64,000 nt of DNA from an uncultured Robinsoniella sp. GTDB lineage: Bacteria > Bacillota > Clostridia > Lachnospirales > Lachnospiraceae. Made by a program: the position numbers and the translations under genes. The notes under the pieces are model-generated. The model was not told where the DNA came from. It saw only the letters and a list, made by a program, of their open reading frames with translations, and did no database searches. The stretch is from positions 75,682 to 139,681 of the forward strand of contig UQGG01000012.1 in NCBI GenBank assembly GCA_900540475.1, read 5' to 3'. Below, piece by piece: positions 43,130 through 51,700 of the stretch (position 1 is its first letter; each line of letters begins with the position of its first letter).

Positions 43130-46100
43130 CTATTTTAACGGCATTTTAAATTTAACCGTTTTTGACCAGTCACCATTATAGGTAGACTTGCCAATTTTCT
43201 TCAATGCCCTTACACGGAAATAATATATTTTCCCTTTCTTAAGATCTTTTACCGTAAGCTTTGTGGTATTTTTCTTTACAATACCTTTTTTCACAAACCC
43301 GGTATTTTTCTTGGTGGACATTCTCACTTCGTACCCGGTCACATCCCTGCCCCTCTTCCAGGAAACGGTTACAGAATGACTGTCGTTCTTTTTAACCTTT
43401 GGTGCTGACAAGGTCTTTGGAACCACCGTTACATTTAAAACAGCTTTCTTTTTGCTTCCATCCACAGCCTGTACCGTAATTTTCACTTTTCCCACTTTTT
43501 TAGCGGAAACTCTGCCACTTGAACTGACCGTTGCGATTTTACGGTTTGATGTACTCCACTTCAGTTTTTTATTATTGGCATTTGATGGTGAAACCGTAGT
43601 TTTTACTTTTAGTGATTTGCCAACCGACAGACTTGCTTTCGATGGTTTTACGGTAATCTTATTGACTTTTATCACAGGTACTGGTTTTTTTACAAGTTGA
43701 TCAAATGCTTTTTGCAATGCCATCTGCATATCATTCACTTTCCGCTGGTCATGGATGGACAGATTCATGTCTGCGCACATTTTTTTGCTATTGTTTAGCG
43801 CTGTTTTCAAGATGGATACGGATGCTTCTGTGTAAGAAGATAAATCCGTCCCCTCTATTTTTTGAATCAGGGTAACAAGCTGGGCGGTATCTGCTTTTTT
43901 TAACAGTCCCCCTACCGCAGTGTCTAAATTATATTTCGCATCATCCACTGTTTTTTGATCATTTACTGATATATTGGCATCTTCTATCACTTTCTTAGCA
44001 CGATCCAATGCCACTGCTGCCTGATCAGCGGTCAGCTTTGTATAAATATTGTAATTAATCTTCTGCGCTGTTTTCACGGATAAGGACAGCGCAGTCTTGT
44101 CTGCTTTTAAGAGCAGGGAATCGACAGCTCTGTTTAAATTATCTATTGCCCGCATAATTTTATTCTGTTCATTTACGGTTAATCCATTGTCGGCAAGCAG
44201 TTGTTCCGCATCTGACAATGCCTGGTTTAATAATGCAGTTGTTTTGGGAATGTATTTATCGGTATCTATGTTCTTCGCATCTTCTGCTGCTTTCCGTAAA
44301 TCTTCTTTAAATGCAGGAACGGAACCTCTCATTCCCTCGTACATATAGGAAGCCAGCAGGGTATATCCCGCATTGTGGGGATGAATCAGATCGTTGGACA
44401 GATATACGGAAATATCCTCTAATGCTTCTGTTTTTGCATTATTATCGATTAAACTGCAATTGAACTCTTCTGCCACCTGTTTCTGCAGTGGTACGATATC
44501 TTCCTGAATCCTCCAGTCCCAGATTTTTTCGTTTTCCGGATCTGTACTGGAACTCATGTCTTTTGCCACTGCCGGAGAAGTCGCGATATAAACAGCCGGT
44601 TTGGAGCCCAGTGACTGATAACTTTCTACCAAAGATCTTGCGGAGCTTAAATAGGTATCTGCGCCCTGCCAGTTATTGTGCTTGGAATCATTTGTTCCCA
44701 GCATGATAATTACGATATCCGGGTTGAATTTTAAACTGTTCTGATATTCATTTGTCGCAATATACCTGGCGCCTACCACGTTATTCATGGTACGTCCGTT
44801 TACACCAAAATTCTGCACATCGTAATGATTTCCTAATAATCCTTGCAGCTGTGCGGGATAGCTGTAGACATTGATGGGATTTGCATTATGTCCATAAGTA
44901 ATACTGTCTCCTACACAGGCTACTTTTATTTTTTTCTTAAATTGCAGCTGGGAGACTGCTTCTTTATACTTTTGCTCCATCATGGTCAGCTGGCTTTGTT
45001 TTACATTTTTATCATCCAGCATTATGCCGGCTTCTTTTCTCGTATTCGAAAATTCTTTCCATGTTTCAGCCGTACACTCTGATTCCTGAATCTCCTGATT
45101 TCGGTAATAAAGGTTGTAAAGACCTGATTTATCCACTGTCTGATATTCGTTAGGCACATCCAGATCTTCTAATACCATCTGGGACATCAGATTATAACCG
45201 CTGTCGTTAAAATGGATGTAATCACCATAAAAAAAGGATTTTGACAATTCATAGGTCTTCTGGTTCATGTCAATCAGGGTGCAGCCCTCTTCCGCTGCTA
45301 TTTCTCTCTGGGCGGGAGCTATTTCTTCATATATAATTGTCTGCCGTCCCATATCGTATGTATAAGGAGCTGTTGCCAGATAAATAGCAGGGTTTGATTT
45401 TAGATCCCGGTAACTGTTAATGAGCTTGCGAGCATCTGCTTTAAAATGATCAACTCCATACCCATTTCCCCAGTTTGGTGCCATTGCATCATTCGTTCCC
45501 AACATAATGATTACCATATCCGGTTCAAAATTTAAGCTTTTTCTGTAAACGCTCTGGTTTACATATGGAAATCCGCCGTCATATCTCAGACAGGCACTTG
45601 GCATTGCAAAATTCCGCACATCATATTTATCTCCCAGCCGTTCCTGCAGTCTGGCTGAATAGGAATTTTTCTGCGGTGCCGTTGAACAGGCTCCGTAGGT
45701 AATGCTGTCTCCTATACATGCAATTTTTATTTTAATATAACTAAATTTAGCGGATATCTCCAGATCACTGTTGACGGTTGTCGTATATTCTATTACTGAC
45801 CCGGATGAATAATTTTTCTTAATCTTCCCAATTTTCAGATAGTCTGCCTGATAATTTTCTTCCGGTTTCAGCCTGATGATAATCCTGCTTCCATTTTCAA
45901 CCTGGGAATCAGCAGGCTTCATAGATGCCGCGTCCAGGACTTGAATCGTACCATGTTCCGGTTGTGCAATATACAGACTTCGTTTGATATTATCACCAAT
46001 TACGCTTTGATAGAATTCTTCTAAATCTAGTTTTAACTGTTGTGCCAGACCGGTTACCTCATCCTGGGTTTCTGCATTTTTTATTTCATTTTCTGCGTGA

Positions 46101-48421
46101 TTTACGGATGTTCTTAATTTTTCAACCGCATCAGCCGGATAACAGCCTGGTTCCTCACCCGTTTTCACATTTCTTAAAGCAATTTTTGCATTCTCCAGGA
46201 TCCCATTGAATTGAGATTTATCCAGCATATTTTCGTCATCATAGATCTTAAAACCATCCAAAACAATGCCGCAGCTACCGGTACACGGAGCACCTGGTGC
46301 ATTATTTTTGGCTGTAAGTTTTATGGTATGGCTGCCTGGTTTTAAATCTCTTATTTCAAAGACAATTTCCTTTGCCACTGCTCCTAAATCGTCTTTATTG
46401 TGCATAAATGTTGCCGCACCTCTGTACGTTCCATCAATTTCTACCTCCGCATAACTGTAATTGCCAAGCCTGTTCAGCTGACCAGCCACGCTTATTCCGG
46501 TTCCATGAAACTGAAGTTCAACCGTACTTCCGGTTTCATGTGTTTCTTTTAAAGTAGAACAATAGGATGCGTCATCTTTCTTATCTGTCCAGGTTCCTTT
46601 GTATAGAACTGAGGGGGCACGATCATCCATAAATTTATATGAATCTTCCCCTTCCCGATCCGGTTTCACCTGTATTTCCTGCTTTATGCTTCTTAAGCTT
46701 TCATCTGCCGCTACAACTGTGAGCCAGAAACTTCCATCTGTTATCTTCGAGGTCAGAACGCCGCTTTCGGAAATCGTCGCTGCTCCTTCCGGGATGATCC
46801 TGAATTGAAGATCTTTGTTTGCTGCACTCTCCGGAAGAACTTCCGTATAGATCTGCAGGGTATCATTCATTCCGGACATGATGAATTCGTCAGTTTCGGA
46901 GTATAATTTAATTTGATCAACATATCCCTGGGGTTCCTGAAAGATCCGGAAGGAATCCAATGATATTTTAGTTGTAAATCTGTGATGGGATTCTTTCTTA
47001 TCGCTTAATACCAATTTTATTGTATGCTTTCCTTCCGGAAGATTATCCACTCCAAACAGAGCTTCATGCTTTTTAACTCCGGTGGGAATATAAGTATCGG
47101 TAGACTGATAATAGGTACCATCCACATAGACATCCATATATGTCAGATGGTCACTCCTGATGCCTGTTACCTGTATACCGGTTCCCTCAAACTCAAGTAA
47201 AGCAGAGCTTCCTGGGGTTTCAACATATTTTTCGGTACCCATGAACAATTCATCATCAGACCAGTCTCCCCATGATCCCTCATATTTTACTTTTGCATTC
47301 TGGGAATCAATCTCGTATGATTTAACATCCTGCTGGGGGAGGCCTGTTACTTCCGTCAAACCATTAAACATAAATTTAGCCAGCCTTAAATATCCATCGT
47401 TATTGGGATGTACCAGATCCGGTTTCCCATTGTGCTCTGTGGTAATAAGACCATTTTTTTGGTAATCTTTTGTAAAGTCATTTACATCAATAAGATGACA
47501 GCCCAGCTCCGATGCAAGCTTTTTCTGAACAGGTACGATCTCATTGTCGATTACTTCTGGCTTTAGCAGAAACTGATTTTCTGCCCCGGCAGTCGGACAG
47601 GTAGCAATGAAGATTTCCGGCTTGGATGGCAGCTGTTGGTAGGTCTGGATTAGCTCTCTTGCAGTTGGCTCATACTTACCTTTTCCATCTGTATTGATCC
47701 AGCAGATATCCTGAGAGTCATTTGTTCCCAGCATGATAATAATAATATCCGGCTGCCAGTTCTGCAAATCCTTTGACTGTTGCGTATCCAGATATTTGGG
47801 GCACCAGCTGGACTGGGTCATAGTAGTTCCGCTGATCCCATAATTGCGTACCTCATAACCTTCTCCCAGCATTTGCTTCATCTGACTTGGATAACTGTAT
47901 TTCGCTGGATTTGTGGATTTATCACCGTAAGTGATGCTATCCCCTACACATGCAACTTTTGTAATACCATCTGCATTTTTTTTAACGGAAGTTTCTTCTG
48001 TATGCTGTTCTTCACTTTCTGTTTCCAGCATATCTTTCACTTCTGTTTCCGTACCTTTCCTGTCTATTTCTGATTCCTGTAATATTTCTGATTCCCGTAA
48101 TATTTCTGATTCCTGTATTACTTCTGTTTCAATCTCCGTTTCCCCTATTAAGTCATTCTGACTCTCGGAATCCTCAGACCATTCACTTTCTATTTGGGTC
48201 TGACTCCCGGTATCCTCAGACGAACTCCTTTCTATCTCCCTCTGGCTCTCCCTTTTCTCATCCGTCTCCCTGGATATTTTGCTCTGATCCTGGTTTCCTG
48301 CAGCCGATTCCAATACATATTCCTGTCCATCAGATTCAACAGCCATAGCCGATACCGGCAGTGCTGAAACGGATGTCAAAATCATACAAAATATTAGTAC
48401 CCACGTTACAATCTTCTTCAT
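43130..48421 (-). CDS. Secreted triple SGNH-esterase protein with FIVAR, Big_2 and FN3 domains
   Basis: 1763 residues from the ATG at 48421, six bases after AGGAGA. Signal peptide MKKIVTWVLIFCMILTSVSA, then a Glu/Ser-rich linker (about 40-150). Three SGNH/GDSL hydrolase domains are each recognisable by GDSITYG (block I), GTND (block III) and a D-x-x-H block V: DLVHPNNDGY, DYIHFNDSGY, DLIHPHNAGY. Two beta-sandwich modules (KYEGSWGDWSDDELFMGTEK; YKGTWTDKKDDASYCSTLKE) separate the first two domains. Then come about three FIVAR-like helical repeats (VNEQNKIMRAIDNLNRAVDS), a Big_2 domain (SKASLSVGKSLKVKTTVSPS) and an FN3 domain. There is no LPXTG. Next to a sialidase it probably removes O-acetyl groups from sialic acid or host glycans. 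Substrate inferred from context. Confidence 0.85.
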   Translation of the reverse strand: MKKIVTWVLIFCMILTSVSALPVSAMAVESDGQEYVLESAAGNQDQSKISRETDEKRESQREIERSSSEDTGSQTQIESEWSEDSESQNDLIGETEIETEVIQESEILRESEILQESEIDRKGTETEVKDMLETESEEQHTEETSVKKNADGITKVACVGDSITYGDKSTNPAKYSYPSQMKQMLGEGYEVRNYGISGTTMTQSSWCPKYLDTQQSKDLQNWQPDIIIIMLGTNDSQDICWINTDGKGKYEPTARELIQTYQQLPSKPEIFIATCPTAGAENQFLLKPEVIDNEIVPVQKKLASELGCHLIDVNDFTKDYQKNGLITTEHNGKPDLVHPNNDGYLRLAKFMFNGLTEVTGLPQQDVKSYEIDSQNAKVKYEGSWGDWSDDELFMGTEKYVETPGSSALLEFEGTGIQVTGIRSDHLTYMDVYVDGTYYQSTDTYIPTGVKKHEALFGVDNLPEGKHTIKLVLSDKKESHHRFTTKISLDSFRIFQEPQGYVDQIKLYSETDEFIMSGMNDTLQIYTEVLPESAANKDLQFRIIPEGAATISESGVLTSKITDGSFWLTVVAADESLRSIKQEIQVKPDREGEDSYKFMDDRAPSVLYKGTWTDKKDDASYCSTLKETHETGSTVELQFHGTGISVAGQLNRLGNYSYAEVEIDGTYRGAATFMHNKDDLGAVAKEIVFEIRDLKPGSHTIKLTAKNNAPGAPCTGSCGIVLDGFKIYDDENMLDKSQFNGILENAKIALRNVKTGEEPGCYPADAVEKLRTSVNHAENEIKNAETQDEVTGLAQQLKLDLEEFYQSVIGDNIKRSLYIAQPEHGTIQVLDAASMKPADSQVENGSRIIIRLKPEENYQADYLKIGKIKKNYSSGSVIEYTTTVNSDLEISAKFSYIKIKIACIGDSITYGACSTAPQKNSYSARLQERLGDKYDVRNFAMPSACLRYDGGFPYVNQSVYRKSLNFEPDMVIIMLGTNDAMAPNWGNGYGVDHFKADARKLINSYRDLKSNPAIYLATAPYTYDMGRQTIIYEEIAPAQREIAAEEGCTLIDMNQKTYELSKSFFYGDYIHFNDSGYNLMSQMVLEDLDVPNEYQTVDKSGLYNLYYRNQEIQESECTAETWKEFSNTRKEAGIMLDDKNVKQSQLTMMEQKYKEAVSQLQFKKKIKVACVGDSITYGHNANPINVYSYPAQLQGLLGNHYDVQNFGVNGRTMNNVVGARYIATNEYQNSLKFNPDIVIIMLGTNDSKHNNWQGADTYLSSARSLVESYQSLGSKPAVYIATSPAVAKDMSSSTDPENEKIWDWRIQEDIVPLQKQVAEEFNCSLIDNNAKTEALEDISVYLSNDLIHPHNAGYTLLASYMYEGMRGSVPAFKEDLRKAAEDAKNIDTDKYIPKTTALLNQALSDAEQLLADNGLTVNEQNKIMRAIDNLNRAVDSLLLKADKTALSLSVKTAQKINYNIYTKLTADQAAVALDRAKKVIEDANISVNDQKTVDDAKYNLDTAVGGLLKKADTAQLVTLIQKIEGTDLSSYTEASVSILKTALNNSKKMCADMNLSIHDQRKVNDMQMALQKAFDQLVKKPVPVIKVNKITVKPSKASLSVGKSLKVKTTVSPSNANNKKLKWSTSNRKIATVSSSGRVSAKKVGKVKITVQAVDGSKKKAVLNVTVVPKTLSAPKVKKNDSHSVTVSWKRGRDVTGYEVRMSTKKNTGFVKKGIVKKNTTKLTVKDLKKGKIYYFRVRALKKIGKSTYNGDWSKTVKFKMPLK

Positions 48422-48728
48422 ACACATTCTCCTGTTCATTTTTTACATTTATAAGATTTTATAATGCATTTTTTACACTTTTTAGCCCTTCTCTCCCTCC
48501 TGTCATTTATTTTTTTACAGCATTTTACTTAAAAATCGTTATAATTATAACAATTATCATGCATATTTACTATTTATATCTTGTTCTATTTTGTTGCTAT
48601 ATTGCTGATTAATGTTAAAATATAACAGACAATTATAAACTTAACAATAAATAATAGTTTTATTTAAATTATTTTATTATATCACATATTGCTTTTATTT
48701 CTTTCCAATTGTCTTATTCCAGATCAAA
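48422..48728. other. Upstream region of the triple esterase gene
   Basis: About 300 bases, very AT-rich. On the minus strand there are several TATAAT-like boxes, a perfect 14-bp palindrome GTTATAATTATAAC (48538-48551), an isolated strong ribosome-binding-like run GGAGGGAGAGAAGGG (about 48485-48500) and a 6-codon leader frame before the true start. The leader of the gene is therefore long, at least 110 nt if transcription begins near the palindrome. No gene is seen. Confidence 0.5.
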
Positions 48729-48757
48729 CAGCCAATCATCCAAAAGATGATTGGCTG
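48729..48757 (-). terminator. Hairpin after the sialidase gene
   Basis: CAGCCAATCATC-CAAAA-GATGATTGGCTG, perfect 12-bp stem starting 30 bases past the stop. Only TTTG follows on the minus strand, so it may be a partial terminator. Confidence 0.65.
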
Positions 48758-48786
48758 CAATCCATTTCCGTTGCTGGGATCAAATG

Positions 48787-51700
48787 CTATCTTACGGTAA
48801 CTTTGATCACTTTCTTAACACCATTACAGGTAACTTTGATATCTGCTTTTCCCTTTCTGTGGGCTTTGATCATTCCTTTCTTCGTTACCGATGCAATTTT
48901 GCTTTTGGAGGATTTGTATTTTATTTTCCCCTGGGGTTTCGCTTTTGCTAAAATCATTTTACTCTTTCCCTTTTTCAGCGATACCTTATAGCTGTCTAAT
49001 TTTAAGCCTGGCTTTTTAATGGTGACACTGCATCTCTTTGTAATCCCGTTTGCTTTTGCTGTGATGGTTACTCTGCCTGCCTTTTTGACTGTAACCCTGC
49101 CATTTTTCACTGTTGCAATCTTTTTATTACTGGTTTTCCAGACAACATGTTTGCTGGAACCGGTTACCGTTGCTTTAATATCTGCTTTCGTTTTTCCTTT
49201 TGTATATAAGGTAAGCCTTGAACTGCTGAGTTTTAACGCTGGTTTCCGTACTGTTATCTCACAGGTTTTACTGATACCGTTAGCAGAAGCCGTTATGGAT
49301 GCATGTCCTGCACTTACAGCAGTTACCATTCCGTCTTTCACGACTGCAATTTTTGTATTGCTGGATTTCCATGTCACGGTTTGATCCGGTCCGGTTACTT
49401 TTGCAGTCAATCGGACTGTTTTCGTTCCCGTAGTATAGATCGTCGCACTGCTTTTGTCCAGCGTCAGTGTGGGTACTGCTGCGGGTGGTGATACGGGTTT
49501 GGATTGAATGGTTACCATACAGTCTGCTCGTAATTTTCCGTCTGCCGCAGCCGCTGTAATTACCACTTTTCCGGGAGCAAGTGCCGTAACTTTTCCATTT
49601 TCAACCGCTGCTGTTTTCGGATCTGAAGAAGACCAGACAACGGATCTGTCTGTGGCATTTTCCGGCAGCACTTCTGCGGACAGCATAAAGCTTTCCCCAA
49701 CTGTGATTTCTTTTGCCTGCTGGTCAATGCGGATGCTTTCCGCCGGTATTGTCACCTGAATGACCTTTTTTTCCTGGAGCTGTTTGTAGATCCACTCTGA
49801 CATTTTTTCATGCCCAGCAGCAGAAGGATGCAGCCCGTCTGCTATCAGCTGTTCTCTGTCCGTCAGTAAGTTCATTTCTTTCGCAGAATATGCGTCCAGA
49901 ACAGGCACACCATATTCCCGGCACATAGTCTTGATCGCCGTAACATACTGTGACAGCGTTTTGCCCGCACCGTTTGCTCCGGCTCTGTCGCCGCGCCGGA
50001 TGGGGGTCATGAATACAATCTGTTTACCCGGATATTTTTCTATCACTCCTTCCAGCAGTACACGCAGTCCTCCTAAAAATGTCTCATCCTTTCTGTCCTG
50101 CCAGGTACCAAAAGGTACACTCCCCACACCATAGTCATTGGTTCCGCCGAATACAAATACCACATCCGCATCATCACGCATATTCGCATACCGCACGGTA
50201 AAGGGATCCCTGTCGCCGCCCCGCCGCAAGACAGAAATCGTGCTGCCCTGGACACCATAATTCATATTATCTAATTTCACCTGGTCTGCTAAAAATGCAT
50301 GATACTGTTTTACCACAGCACCGCCGTTTAGCGGATCCTGACCATAGGTAATACTGTCACCCAGTAAGTTAACCTTCACCGGTTTTGCATCTTTTATAGA
50401 AACCGGGTATACTTTTACCGGTTTGGGCTGCTCATACCTGATCTCTTTATCCTGGTTGGGCTCTTCTCCCAATACCACGGTAACGGTATAATTTTTTACG
50501 GTACCGTCCTGAGCGGTGACCGTATATTTTACCGGATTGGTAAAGTCCTGAACCGTTCCGCTCTGCGGCGTTAACACAGCCTGTGGACTTACTGTTATCT
50601 CTGGTGCTATCTTTGTCACATCTGTTCCAAGGGGCTGATACAGCGTTATTTCTGTGTCATTAATTTTACCGCTCTGACCACCTGCTGACAGCATCAGGAT
50701 ATCTTTTGCTGCACTTACTATGCTGTTTTTACCCATCAGCTCGGTAATATTCTGCTCACTAAGGGCGTAGTTAAAGATCTGTATTTCATCCATGCATCCC
50801 TCAAATACACGCTGCTGGTTCGCTTTCTGAGCACCAATGCGAAGGATATTTTCTCCGTTTACATTATATTCTTTGCTTTTTTCCCCGCTTGCTGCTGCCT
50901 TGCCGTTTACATAAATGGTAAAGGTATTTCCCTTGCTTACAAGGGCAATGTGCGTCCAGACATCTACTGTTACCGCATTTGAAGCCGTAACCACCTGCTC
51001 GTTTCCGTCACTGATGAGAAAATCAATCTTGGAACCATTCAGCCGGCACCACCATGCATTGGAACCCGCAGAATAATTTCCATACCAGAACAGGAAACGC
51101 TGGCCCTGAAGATTGGTTGGCTTGATCCACATAGAAGCTGTAAAATCTTTTGTTCCAAAGTCAAGCCCTCTGCCGCCTGCAACCTGCAGATAAGTCTCTC
51201 CGTCACCCATCACTCCACAGCCGCCAAATTTCCCATCGCCGGAAGCTGTAACTTTGCCTGTGACTACTGCATCGTTTCCGTATCCGGAAGAATCGGCAGC
51301 CTTATTACCATCCAGACTGTCCAGCGTATAATGCAAAACGCAGGAATCTCCGCTGACAGGAGGTGTCTTAATAAATGTAAGAGTATAATCCGTCTGCTCT
51401 CCGGATGGGAGTTTTACGGTAAGTTCAGCCTCTGTCTGTAAGGCTCCAAGGGAAACTGTAAATTTTCCGCCGTCCATCGCCTGACCGTTGCAGCTTAGCT
51501 GTGCATCCGCATCAAATGCCTTTGCTGAAATCGTTACTTTATCAATATCGGCTCCAACCTCTACATCATATTGATACAGCCCTTGCTCCAGTTTTAAGGA
51601 TCCGGAAGATAAGTTTAACGTCTTTAACTCATTTTTACTGTTTTGTTCCACCCAGGAAAGAGGAAATCGGAACAGTGTCAGGCTGTCGCCCGGATTTGTT

